NCBI GenBank assembly: GCA_903928075.1
Contig: CAIYPD010000100.1
Location: 1 to 48,556 of the forward strand
Length of the DNA stretch: 48,556 bases
Source of the DNA: Candidatus Firestoneibacteriota bacterium
GTDB taxonomy: Bacteria > Oederibacteriota > D2-FULL-39-29
Direction of reading: 5' to 3'
Position numbers and translations under genes: made by a program. Shown here one piece after another: positions 8,525 to 16,437 of the stretch. Numbering within the stretch: the stretch's first letter is position 1; every line of letters starts with the position of its first letter. The notes beneath the pieces were generated by a model. That model saw only the letters and a program-made list of their open reading frames with translations. It was not told the origin of the DNA and did no database searches.

Positions 8525-9562
8525 ATGAAAGCGGCTGTATTAGAAGCACTTGATAAGATTTCGCTTAAAGAAACAGCAGTGCCTGAAATTGATGCGGAGA
8601 GTATTCTTGTCCGTGTAAAGGCCTGCTCGGTCTGTGGTTCGGATATCAGGATATTTCATTCCGGAAATTCGCGGGTAAAACCGCCGGTGGTTATAGGGCA
8701 TGAAGTGGCGGGAGAAATTGCTAAAGTAGGCAAGAATGTTAAAAACTTCAAAGCCGGGGATAAAATTGCTTTGGGCGCGGATGTGCCCTGCGGCGAGTGT
8801 GATTTCTGTAAAAACGGTTTGGGCAATAATTGTGCGGTTAACTATGCCATAGGCTATCAGTTCCCGGGCGGCTTTGCAGAATACATGGTTTTGAACGAAA
8901 CCACGGTAAAATACGGGCCGGTCAATAAAATACCTGAAGGCGTGAGTTTTGAAGAAGCCTCTCTTGCCGAACCACTGGCATGCTGCATAAACGCCACCGA
9001 AAGGTCGCGCATCGAATTAGGGGACACAGTCCTAATTATTGGCGCGGGCCCCGCGGGCATTATGCTTCTGCAACTGGCGAAAATTCTTGGTGCCGCAAAA
9101 GTTATTATTTCACAAAGATCCAAACACCGGCTGGAACAGGCAAAAAAATTCAATCCCGATGTGGCCATAGAGGGCACCGGCGAGGAATTGATCAAACAGG
9201 TGCTAAAAGCCACGAACGGCGCGGGACCTGATGTAATTTTTACCGCCTGTCCTTCTAATGAAGCGCAGCAGGATGCGATTAAACTGGTAAAGCAAAGAGG
9301 CCGGGTTAATTTCTTCGGCGGTTTGGCGAAAGGCAAGAGTGAGATAACAATAGACAGCAACCTTATTCATTACAAGGAATGCAATGTGAGCGGTTCGCAC
9401 GGCTCGGTCCCGAGGCAGCATAAACTTGCTCTGGAACTTATCGCCGCAAAAAAAATAAATGTAAAGGACTTGATCTCGCACAGGTTTAAACTCGCTGAAA
9501 TTGATAAAGCATTCCAGGCGGCCGAACAGCATAACGGAATGAAGGTTATAGTCGAATGTTAA
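8525..9562 (+). CDS. Zinc-binding alcohol/polyol dehydrogenase (sorbitol-dehydrogenase-like)
   Basis: 345 residues, second medium-chain dehydrogenase of the cassette. Catalytic zinc set C37, H59, E60, E149; structural cysteines C89, C92, C95, C103; nucleotide motif GAGPAGI. The C-terminal SHRFKL segment resembles that of the neighbouring GatD-like enzyme, so the two may be distant paralogues. Family relatives oxidise sorbitol, other polyols or threonine; the actual substrate is unknown. A strong GAGGAGGAAG precedes the ATG. The stop overlaps the start of the 3-epimerase by 7 nt, implying coupled translation. Confidence 0.82.
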   Translation: MKAAVLEALDKISLKETAVPEIDAESILVRVKACSVCGSDIRIFHSGNSRVKPPVVIGHEVAGEIAKVGKNVKNFKAGDKIALGADVPCGECDFCKNGLGNNCAVNYAIGYQFPGGFAEYMVLNETTVKYGPVNKIPEGVSFEEASLAEPLACCINATERSRIELGDTVLIIGAGPAGIMLLQLAKILGAAKVIISQRSKHRLEQAKKFNPDVAIEGTGEELIKQVLKATNGAGPDVIFTACPSNEAQQDAIKLVKQRGRVNFFGGLAKGKSEITIDSNLIHYKECNVSGSHGSVPRQHKLALELIAAKKINVKDLISHRFKLAEIDKAFQAAEQHNGMKVIVEC

Positions 9563-10248
9563 GAAAAAACAAAATTTCCGCGTCTTTGATGTGCGCGAAC
9601 TTCCTGAATCTGGCCGAAGATGTAACAGCGCTTTCCCGGGGCGGCGCGGATTGGCTGCATTTTGATATTATGGACGGAACTTTTGTGCCCAACTTCACTC
9701 TGGGCCCCGATATTGTAAAAACCTTAAGGCCCGTCACTAAATTAAAATTAGATGTGCACCTTATGATAGAGGAACCTATCAGGTATGTTAACCGGTTTGC
9801 GGAAGCGGGGAGCGACATAATAGTCGTACACCAGGAAGCCTGCAGGCATTTACACCGCACGATAATGGCCATAAAAGAGTGCGGTAAAATTGCCGGGGTC
9901 TCCATAAATCCCGCGACGAATATAAAAGTTTTAAAGGATGTCCTGACAGAGATTGACCTGGTGCTTGTTATGTGCGTCAACCCCGGATTTGCCGGCCAGA
10001 AATTCATATCCCATTCCGTGGATAAAGTGAAAGATCTTAGAGAAATGCTCGTCAGTTACGGACTACAGGATAAAATAGAGATTCAGGCCGATGGGAATAT
10101 TAATAATGAAACTTCGGCCCGTCTCAATTTTGCCGGTGCCACTAATTTTGTGGCCGGAACCTCCTGCATATTCAAAAAGGGTGAGGATGTTTACGAAAAT
10201 ACCGTTAAGTTCAGAAAACATCTTGATAACCTGAGTCTTAAGCCTTAA
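9556..10248 (+). CDS. Ribulose-phosphate 3-epimerase family protein (possibly allulose-6-phosphate type)
   Basis: 230 residues, TIM barrel of the Rpe family. The metal and catalytic residues H35 and D37 (HFDIMDG), H68 (DVHLM) and D179 (ADGN) are all present. Two signatures differ from housekeeping Rpe: VNPGFAGQ (141-148) instead of VNPGFGGQ, and ADGN instead of VDGG. GFAGQ is also found in AlsE, the allulose-6-phosphate 3-epimerase. With two polyol dehydrogenases and an isomerase upstream, a hexulose-phosphate or other ketose-phosphate substrate is plausible, but ribulose-5-phosphate cannot be excluded. It overlaps the preceding dehydrogenase gene. Confidence 0.85.
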   Translation: MLRKNKISASLMCANFLNLAEDVTALSRGGADWLHFDIMDGTFVPNFTLGPDIVKTLRPVTKLKLDVHLMIEEPIRYVNRFAEAGSDIIVVHQEACRHLHRTIMAIKECGKIAGVSINPATNIKVLKDVLTEIDLVLVMCVNPGFAGQKFISHSVDKVKDLREMLVSYGLQDKIEIQADGNINNETSARLNFAGATNFVAGTSCIFKKGEDVYENTVKFRKHLDNLSLKP

Positions 10249-10250
10249 CG

Positions 10251-10268
10251 CAGGTCTAACCTGTTTTT
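10251..10268 (+). terminator. Short intrinsic terminator after the sugar cassette
   Basis: CAGGT (10251-10255), loop CTA, ACCTG (10259-10263), then five T. The stem is only 5 bp, so it may be weak. It lies just after the epimerase stop and before the promoter at 10308. Confidence 0.45.
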
Positions 10269-10307
10269 CCTTTAGCGTTGCTTGCTTTTCCTGAAAACCG
10301 CTTCTTC

Positions 10308-10337
10308 TTGACTTTTTCAGCCTGAAAAGGTTATAAT
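10308..10337 (+). promoter_or_regulatory. tig: Sigma70 promoter of tig-clpP-clpX
   Basis: TTGACT (10308-10313), 18-bp spacer, TATAAT (10332-10337). Transcription would start near 10344, leaving a leader of about 110 nt. The leader contains a hairpin at about 10415-10437 (GGTTC/GAACC core with flanking G+C pairs) ending just before the AAAAAGGAGA ribosome binding site, which could influence translation. Confidence 0.7.
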
Positions 10338-10453
10338 CATTGGAATTATTCCGGCAATTGGTAAAAGCCTGTAATTAACTGTTTTTTTGTTTGTTTTGCG
10401 GCTTATTGAAAATTGGCCCGGTTCTTTTGAACCCGGCGATAAAAAGGAGAGTT

Positions 10454-11734
10454 ATGGAAACTAAAGTAAGTATTTCTGAAGAAAAAGACTGTAAAAAAGT
10501 ATTAAAAATCGAGGTTCCCGGCGACAGAGTACTCGTAGAAATCGAGAATATGTATTCAAATCTGGAGAAGGTTGCGGAGATCCCCGGTTTTAGAGCGGGA
10601 AAGGCCCCCAGGTCGCTTATAGAAAAGAACTTCAAAGCCAGAATAGAAAAAGATGTTCTGGAAAAGCTTATTTCCTCCGCTTATCTTGAAGCGGTCAAAC
10701 AAAAGAACCTGAATCCTCTCGATTATCCCCGGATTGAAGATGTAAAATTTGAACCGGGCAAACCCATGGAATTTACCGCAAGTATTGAAGTAAGGCCGGA
10801 AATAAAACTCGGGAAATATACAGGCATAAAGGTAAAGAAGGAGCCGGTGGAAGTGAAAAAGGAAGACCTGGAGAAGTCCCTTAAATATATGCAGGAACGC
10901 CAGGCTGATTTTAGTCCGGTGGAAGGGCGGCCCATAAAAGAAGGCGATTTTGTTATGATAGATTTTCAGGGCGCTGCGGAAGGCGTGGCACCGGAAAAAC
11001 TTAAAGCCGAGAGTTATTTTTGCGAGATAGGGGCTAAAAAGATATTCCCTGAAGTTGAGGCCGCGCTTATCGGTGCCAAGACGGGTGAAGTCAAAGATGT
11101 ACCCGTTAAATATAAAGATGATTTTCCCACAAAAGAACTGGCGGGGAAGACCGTGGTTTTTAAGGTCAGTGTGAAGTCAATAAAAGAAAAAAAATTACCC
11201 GCGCTGGATGACGAATTTGCCAAGGATCTGGGCGAATTCAAGACCATAGCGGAATTGAAAAACAATATCGAAGAAGGGCTAAAAAAAGAATTAGAGCAGA
11301 AAGAAAAGACGCGCGTGACCAATTCTATTATTGACGAGATACTTAAGGAGATGAGCTTTCCTATCCCGGAAACGCTGCTTGCGCATGAGGTGGAAAATCT
11401 TCTGCAGGATTTTGAAGGCCGGATGGCCCAGCAGGGTGTGACCTATGAGGTTATAGGAAAGAAAAAAGAGGAAATAAAAAAGGAATATGCGGAAGTTGCC
11501 GTTAAACGCGTAAAAGCGTATCTGGTCCTTGATGAAGTGGCGAAAGCCGAAAAAATAAGCGTAACCGAAGACGAGGTGGACGGAGAGATCAAAGCCTTCC
11601 TTTTAAGGATGGGAAATCAGGGCGAAAGCTATAAAGATTATCTGAGCTCTGACAAAGGCCGGGAAAATATTAAGAGCCAGATGATTCAGGATAAGATTCT
11701 CGATTTCTTGTATTCCAAAGCGGAACTAAGCTGA
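10454..11734 (+). CDS. tig: Trigger factor, ribosome-associated chaperone and PPIase
   Basis: 426 residues from ATG 10454, preceded by AAAAAGGAGA (10441-10450). The same frame is open upstream to 10391, but the family N-terminus and the ribosome binding site favour 10454. Ribosome-docking loop GFRAGKAP (45-52) in the N-terminal domain; FKBP-type PPIase domain about 145-230, with GDFVMIDFQG and a degenerate active centre as is common; helical C-terminal chaperone domain, about 245-426, rich in Lys and Glu. Trigger factor binds nascent chains at the ribosomal exit tunnel. The order tig-clpP-clpX is the widespread bacterial arrangement. Confidence 0.96.
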   Translation: METKVSISEEKDCKKVLKIEVPGDRVLVEIENMYSNLEKVAEIPGFRAGKAPRSLIEKNFKARIEKDVLEKLISSAYLEAVKQKNLNPLDYPRIEDVKFEPGKPMEFTASIEVRPEIKLGKYTGIKVKKEPVEVKKEDLEKSLKYMQERQADFSPVEGRPIKEGDFVMIDFQGAAEGVAPEKLKAESYFCEIGAKKIFPEVEAALIGAKTGEVKDVPVKYKDDFPTKELAGKTVVFKVSVKSIKEKKLPALDDEFAKDLGEFKTIAELKNNIEEGLKKELEQKEKTRVTNSIIDEILKEMSFPIPETLLAHEVENLLQDFEGRMAQQGVTYEVIGKKKEEIKKEYAEVAVKRVKAYLVLDEVAKAEKISVTEDEVDGEIKAFLLRMGNQGESYKDYLSSDKGRENIKSQMIQDKILDFLYSKAELS

Positions 11735-11781
11735 CAAGACGAGAAGAATATAAGAAAACAAGACGACAAGAGACGTGACAG
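11735..11781 (+). repeat. Family B ACAAGACGACAAG tract after tig
   Basis: Begins at the base after the tig stop: CAAGACGAGAAG, then AAACAAGACGACAAGAGACG. It is the clearest copy of this purine-rich family. The reverse complement of a similar tract occurs at 44314-44338, which is the corresponding 3' side of the minus-strand gene. Confidence 0.6.
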
Positions 11782-11828
11782 AAGTATGAAGTCGGATGGC
11801 GTAAGACGGTGTTTATCCGTCGATACCA

Positions 11829-11859
11829 ATTAGCAATAAGTTATTAGTAATTAGTAATT
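11829..11859 (+). repeat. Family D TTAGTAATT-type tract
   Basis: A low-complexity tract built from AATTAGCAATAAG and TTAGTAATTAGTAATT just before the clpP ribosome binding site. A very similar tract, with CAATTAGTAATTAGCAATC, lies at the window end (about 48522-48550). Confidence 0.55.
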
Positions 11860-11875
11860 GTGTTAAGGGGGTTTT

Positions 11876-12457
11876 ATGTTGATACCAATGGTGGTGGAGC
11901 AGACGAACCGCGGGGAACGCGCTTATGATATTTATTCCCGGCTTTTAAAAGAAAGGATTATATTTTTGGGGTCAACGGTGGATGATTATGTGGCTAACCT
12001 GATAATCGCGCAGCTTCTATTTCTTGACGGAGAGGATGCGGAAAAAGATATTTCCATGTATATAAACAGCCCCGGCGGGGTAATAACCGCGGGTATGGCG
12101 ATTTATGATACGATGCAATATATAAAATCCCCCATCTCGACTATCTGTGTCGGGCAGGCTGCAAGTATGGCCGCGGTGCTTCTGGCGGCGGGCAGAAAAG
12201 GGAAGAGGTTTTCATTGCCGAATTCAAGAATACTTATACATCAGCCTCTGGGCGGCGCGCAGGGCCAGGCTTCTGATATAGATATTCAGGCCAAGGAAAT
12301 ACTTCGAATGAGAGAAAATCTTAACGGGGTGCTGGTAAAGCATACCGGACAGCCTCTGGAGCGCATAGTAAAAGATACGGACAGGGATTATTTTATGAGC
12401 GCGCAGGAAGCCAAAGACTACGGGATTGTTGACGAATTAATAGCCAACAGGAGATAA
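11876..12457 (+). CDS. clpP: ATP-dependent Clp protease proteolytic subunit ClpP
   Basis: 193 residues, normal length. Catalytic triad Ser97 (GQAASMAA), His122 (ILIHQP) and Asp171 (DTDRDYF). The N-terminus [20 protein letters not shown] matches typical ClpP, supporting ATG 11876 over ATG 11888; AAGGGGG lies 4 nt upstream. It forms the tetradecameric protease chamber that works with the ClpX encoded 4 nt downstream. Confidence 0.97.
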   Translation: MLIPMVVEQTNRGERAYDIYSRLLKERIIFLGSTVDDYVANLIIAQLLFLDGEDAEKDISMYINSPGGVITAGMAIYDTMQYIKSPISTICVGQAASMAAVLLAAGRKGKRFSLPNSRILIHQPLGGAQGQASDIDIQAKEILRMRENLNGVLVKHTGQPLERIVKDTDRDYFMSAQEAKDYGIVDELIANRR

Positions 12458-12461
12458 GTTA

Positions 12462-13724
12462 ATGTCAGAAAAAGAAAATAAAAATGGCCCGGCCGTCCGG
12501 TGCTCTTTCTGCGGCAAGACGCAGGATTTGGTAAGAAAACTCGTGTCCTCGGGCGCGCCTTCGGTCTTCATCTGCAACGAATGTGTGACTCTCTGTCACA
12601 ATATAATGACGGAAGAAGAGGCCAAACCTTCGGCGCCGGAGACTTTAAAGAAAAAGGAACTTCCCAAACCGGTGGAACTTAAAAACATGCTTGACGAATA
12701 TGTCATCGGGCAGGAACGGGCAAAGAAAATACTTTCAGTCGGAGTTTATAATCACTACAAGAGGGTCTACAACCCGTCGCATGATGTAGAACTTTCTAAA
12801 TCAAATGTCCTCCTTATCGGCCCGACCGGCACGGGAAAAACCCTGCTGGCTCAGACCCTGGCAAGGATACTTAATGTGCCTTTTGCCATTTCCGATGCTA
12901 CCAGTCTTACCGAAGCCGGATATGTCGGGGAGGATGTCGAAAATGTGATTCTCCGGCTGCTGCAGAACGCTAACTTTGATGTGGAAAAAGCGCAGAAAGG
13001 TATAATATATATAGATGAAATTGATAAGATCTCGAGAAAATCCGAGAATGCCTCCATAACCCGGGATGTTTCCGGTGAAGGAGTGCAGCAAGGTTTGCTC
13101 AAAATACTTGAAGGCACAATTGCCAATGTTCCTCCCCAGGGCGGAAGAAAGCATCCGCATCAGGAATTTATAAAAATCGACACTACAAATATTCTTTTTA
13201 TTTGCGGCGGAGCTTTTGTCGGGCTCGACCGCATTGTGGAAAAGCGCGTGGCTACAAAACGCTACGGGTTTGGCTCGGAAGGCCGGACGAAAAAGAACAT
13301 AGAAAATGTCCTCCAATATTTGCAGCCGGATGATCTCTTGAAATACGGTTTCATCCCGGAATTTGTCGGCCGGCTGCCGATAATTGCCTCGTTGGAAGAC
13401 CTGACGGTGGAGGATCTTAAAAGTATCCTGACGGAGCCAAAAAACGCGCTTCTTAAACAGTATAAGAAATTTCTGCAAATGGAAAAGGTTAAACTGCGTT
13501 TTACCGATGAAGCCATCAACGCCCTTGCCGCCGAATCTTTAAAGAGAAAAACCGGCGCCCGGGGCCTCCGTGCAATAATTGAAGAGATGATGCTGGATGT
13601 TATGTATGAAATCCCCAGTAAGACCGGCATTAAAGAGTGCGTTATAGACGAAGATGTTATTCTGAAGAAGAAAAAACCGGAATTGATCTACGAAAGTAAA
13701 GATAAAGAAGCTAAGTCGGCGTAG
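12462..13724 (+). CDS. clpX: ATP-dependent Clp protease ATPase subunit ClpX
   Basis: 420 residues, an AAA+ unfoldase delivering substrates to ClpP. N-terminal zinc-binding domain with C14, C17, C38 and C41; Walker A GPTGTGKT (119-126); pore loop GYVG (152-155); Walker B IYIDEID (181-187); sensor-2 motif GARGLR. The ClpP-docking loop, usually IGF-like, reads YGF (267-269). AGGAG precedes the ATG. The end of the gene is followed directly by a repeat array. Confidence 0.97.
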   Translation: MSEKENKNGPAVRCSFCGKTQDLVRKLVSSGAPSVFICNECVTLCHNIMTEEEAKPSAPETLKKKELPKPVELKNMLDEYVIGQERAKKILSVGVYNHYKRVYNPSHDVELSKSNVLLIGPTGTGKTLLAQTLARILNVPFAISDATSLTEAGYVGEDVENVILRLLQNANFDVEKAQKGIIYIDEIDKISRKSENASITRDVSGEGVQQGLLKILEGTIANVPPQGGRKHPHQEFIKIDTTNILFICGGAFVGLDRIVEKRVATKRYGFGSEGRTKKNIENVLQYLQPDDLLKYGFIPEFVGRLPIIASLEDLTVEDLKSILTEPKNALLKQYKKFLQMEKVKLRFTDEAINALAAESLKRKTGARGLRAIIEEMMLDVMYEIPSKTGIKECVIDEDVILKKKKPELIYESKDKEAKSA

Positions 13725-13732
13725 GCAGGACT

Positions 13733-13937
13733 TGTCCGTAAGGGTCTGTAAGGTTTGTAAGGTTCGTAAGTTTTGTAAAGTTTGTAAAGTCTGTAAAGGT
13801 CTATAAATGTCTGTAAAGGACAAGAAAGTTCGGAAAGGGAAAAGAGTCACGGAATTTTGGATTATTCAACTTCAAGACAGGTTTTTGCTTTACACCTTTA
13901 TAGACTTTTACGGACATTTACGAACTTTTATGGATTG
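13733..13937 (+). repeat. Family A forward and inverted repeat arrays after clpX
   Basis: A forward array of about nine units (GTCTGTAAGG, GTTTGTAAGG, GTTCGTAAG, GTTTGTAAAG, GTCTATAAAT and similar, 9-10 nt period) at about 13733-13819 starts 9 nt after the clpX stop. An inverted array with CTTTATAGACTTTTACGGAC and CATTTACGAAC units follows at 13887-13937. The arms are imperfectly complementary over about 40-50 nt, so a transcript could form a long hairpin. Bases 13938-14012 hold no recognisable element except the next ribosome binding site. Confidence 0.75.
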
Positions 13938-14012
13938 TTAAGCTATGTGGGTATTATTGGACTGAGTGTTATTTTCAAGCATAAGACTAATATTTAGAAA
14001 AGGAGAATATTT

Positions 14013-15167
14013 ATGAGGAAAAGATATATAATGGCGCCGGGGCCGGTCGAGATCCCGCCTTCTGTTTTATCCGTCGGCGGCCTGCCTATGATACACCACC
14101 GGACACCGGAGTTTAGAAAATCCCTGCTTGAGGTCCTTGAGGGTCTTAAATATGTTTTTCAGACAAAAAATGATATTTTAATATTTCCCGCAGCCGGTAC
14201 CGGCGGGATGGAATCCGCGGTCATTAATATAGTTTCTCCCGGAGACAAAGTGCTGGTTGCCGCCTGCGGTCAGTTTGGCGAGCGCTGGGCAAAGATAGCA
14301 GAAACCTTCGGAGTGAGCGTTATAAAAGTATTTGCCGAATGGGGGGAAGAAGTAGATTGCGCCAGGGTCGAAGCCGAACTTAAAAACAATCCCGGCGTAA
14401 AAGCGGTTTATACTACACTGAGTGAAACTTCCACGGGGATAGAAAATAACATAAAAAAACTCGGGGAAATAGTCGGGAAGACCGGGGCGGTTTTTGTGGT
14501 TGACGCGGTCTCGGGTATGGGTGCGGTTGAATTTAAAACCGATGATTGGAATGTCGATATTGCCGTGGTCGGGGCGCAAAAGGGTATGATGATCCCGCCC
14601 GGCGTGGCTATGATCTCGGTTTCCGTAAAAGCCAAAAAAGCCATGGCAGAAAGCAAAATTCCTAAATATTATTTCAGTTATGAACAGGCCTTAAAGGCTC
14701 TGACTAAAGATAAGCTTCCGGATACTCCATATACCTCCTCCGTCTCTTTGATTCTTCAGCTTAAAGAGTCCATCCGTCTGATAAAAGAGGAAGGTCTGGA
14801 AAATGTCTGGGCCAGGCACGCCAGGATAGCCTCGGCAGTAAGGGCAGGAGTTAAGGCTTTGGGTTTGAAACCTTTTGCTCTAGGAAAACCTTCCAATTCT
14901 GTTACTTCCGTCTGGGCCCCCGAAGGTATTGACGGGGATGCGGTAAATAAAAAAATAAGGGACGAATACGGCATAACCATGGCCGGCGGTCAGGGTAAAA
15001 TGAAAGGCAAAATGTTCCGTATAGGGCATCTTGGTTATGTTGATATGTTTGACGCTGTGATTGCTCTTGCAGCCGTTGAGATGGCTTTGACATCTATGGG
15101 CGCGAAAAATATTCCACTGGGTGCAGGAGTTAAAGCCGTCGAAGAGGAATTATTAAAAAAAGTCTGA
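14013..15167 (+). CDS. Class V (alanine/serine-glyoxylate type) aminotransferase
   Basis: 384 residues, PLP-dependent fold-type I. PLP lysine K190 in VGAQKGMMIPPG, Asp164 in FVVDAVSGMG, and SETSTG (137-142) are visible. The family includes alanine-glyoxylate, serine-pyruvate and serine-glyoxylate aminotransferases, and some anaerobes use members in serine synthesis. The serA gene 1.5 kb downstream makes a function in the phosphorylated serine pathway or in glyoxylate/serine interconversion plausible; no serC or serB is in the window. AGGAG lies 7 nt before ATG. Confidence 0.85.
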   Translation: MRKRYIMAPGPVEIPPSVLSVGGLPMIHHRTPEFRKSLLEVLEGLKYVFQTKNDILIFPAAGTGGMESAVINIVSPGDKVLVAACGQFGERWAKIAETFGVSVIKVFAEWGEEVDCARVEAELKNNPGVKAVYTTLSETSTGIENNIKKLGEIVGKTGAVFVVDAVSGMGAVEFKTDDWNVDIAVVGAQKGMMIPPGVAMISVSVKAKKAMAESKIPKYYFSYEQALKALTKDKLPDTPYTSSVSLILQLKESIRLIKEEGLENVWARHARIASAVRAGVKALGLKPFALGKPSNSVTSVWAPEGIDGDAVNKKIRDEYGITMAGGQGKMKGKMFRIGHLGYVDMFDAVIALAAVEMALTSMGAKNIPLGAGVKAVEEELLKKV

Positions 15168-15231
15168 GTTGTTAAATCCGACTTCCGGAAAGTATTACTA
15201 ACTTAGAGTTAGATTTTGGAAAGGAGTAACT

Positions 15232-16413
15232 ATGGTGAAAACAATGTACAGGTTTTTTTTCGCGTTTCTTTTTGTTGGTCTGAGTTCTTCTTTTGTTACG
15301 GCTTCTGATGTGAAGATAGGCACCAATAAGGAAATACTTGTTGAAGGTAAACCGTTTTTTCCGATAATGACCTGGTGTAATCCCAGCAGTCTGATGGATT
15401 TTAATATCAGCCTGGGCATAAACACTTTTATCGGTCAGGGCGGGCAAAGCGAAAAACCGAAAGATTATCTTGATGCCTGTAAAAGCAGAAATGTTCTTGG
15501 AGGTATTACCTTTGACGGCAGCCCGGATAAGATAGAAGGAGAGGTTCTGAGCCTTAAAGATCATCCCGCACTGCTTTTCTGGTGGATGCCCGATGAACCG
15601 GATATTTACGGGAAAACGAGCGACGGCACTTCGAAAGCCCCCCGGCTCACTCCCGAAGAGATAAAGTCATTATATGATGCAGTTAAAAAAGCAGACGCGA
15701 CCCATCCCGTACCTTTGAATTTCGGCAGTGAGCAGGCTATGGGTGGGGGACCGATAAAAAGTAAATACTACCCGGAATATTCCAAATATGCGGATCTTAT
15801 AGGCTTTGATATCTATCCCTGTAACATAGGCGAACCGGAAAAGTTGTATTTATTTGCAAAAGGTCTCGGAATTCTTAATAAATATGATAAAGGGCAAAAG
15901 CCTCATTTTGTCTGGGTGGACTGTTCCTTCTTCGGGGCCGAAGGCGGGGTAACTCCGAAACCAAAAGCAAGAGCTCCGAATGCGGCCGAATTAAAAGCAC
16001 AGGTCTGGATGTGTATCGTTAACGGCGCTAAAATGATAGGTTACTTCGGCCACAGCTGGAGCCCGTACTATAACTGGGCCCGCATTCCGAAAGACTTGCA
16101 GGAAGAAATTAAAAAAATTAACAGGAATATCACCGCGCTCTCCGGAGTAATTCTGGCAAAAGACTCGGAGAAAAAGGTTACTGTAGAAGATGCGGAAAAG
16201 ACCCAGGTAGATACTCTGGTTAAGGAAGCCGACGGTAAACTGTATATTTTTACCTCCAACAGAAAGAACGGAGAAGGTAAGGTGAGTTTTACGGTCCCGG
16301 TTTCCAAAGGCATTGTAGAGGTCTATGATGAAGGCAGAAAAATAGAAGTAAACGGCGGAAAGTTTGTAGATAATTTTATGTCTTTTGAACCGCATATATA
16401 TGTAGTGCAGTAG
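15232..16413 (+). CDS. Secreted glycoside-hydrolase-like protein
   Basis: 393 residues beginning with a signal peptide (basic start, hydrophobic 8-20, likely cleavage near TAS at 23-25). The mature part looks like a TIM-barrel glycosidase: the strand LLFWWMPDEPD ending in E122 resembles the acid/base position of clan GH-A enzymes, followed by IGFDIYP (190-196) and HFVWVD (225-230). A small beta-rich C-terminal domain occupies about 320-393. A nucleophile Glu cannot be assigned with certainty, and no family number can be given. AAGGAG lies 5 nt before ATG. It sits between two amino-acid genes and has no evident link to them. Confidence 0.6.
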   Translation: MVKTMYRFFFAFLFVGLSSSFVTASDVKIGTNKEILVEGKPFFPIMTWCNPSSLMDFNISLGINTFIGQGGQSEKPKDYLDACKSRNVLGGITFDGSPDKIEGEVLSLKDHPALLFWWMPDEPDIYGKTSDGTSKAPRLTPEEIKSLYDAVKKADATHPVPLNFGSEQAMGGGPIKSKYYPEYSKYADLIGFDIYPCNIGEPEKLYLFAKGLGILNKYDKGQKPHFVWVDCSFFGAEGGVTPKPKARAPNAAELKAQVWMCIVNGAKMIGYFGHSWSPYYNWARIPKDLQEEIKKINRNITALSGVILAKDSEKKVTVEDAEKTQVDTLVKEADGKLYIFTSNRKNGEGKVSFTVPVSKGIVEVYDEGRKIEVNGGKFVDNFMSFEPHIYVVQ

Positions 16414-16437
16414 GTATACACAAGGTGCAAGGGCAAT

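Noticed and set aside
8525-9562. Second zinc dehydrogenase as threonine dehydrogenase
   Set aside because: Family membership fits, but no kbl gene is adjacent and the neighbours point to sugar phosphates; specificity left open.
10391-10453. 21-residue N-terminal extension of trigger factor
   Set aside because: No ribosome binding site, and the family N-terminus begins at 10454 behind AAAAAGGAGA.
13539-13850. Minus-strand frame with LQTLQT-like repeats
   Set aside because: The peptide repeat is just the 9-nt periodic family A array read in antisense; the rest overlaps clpX.
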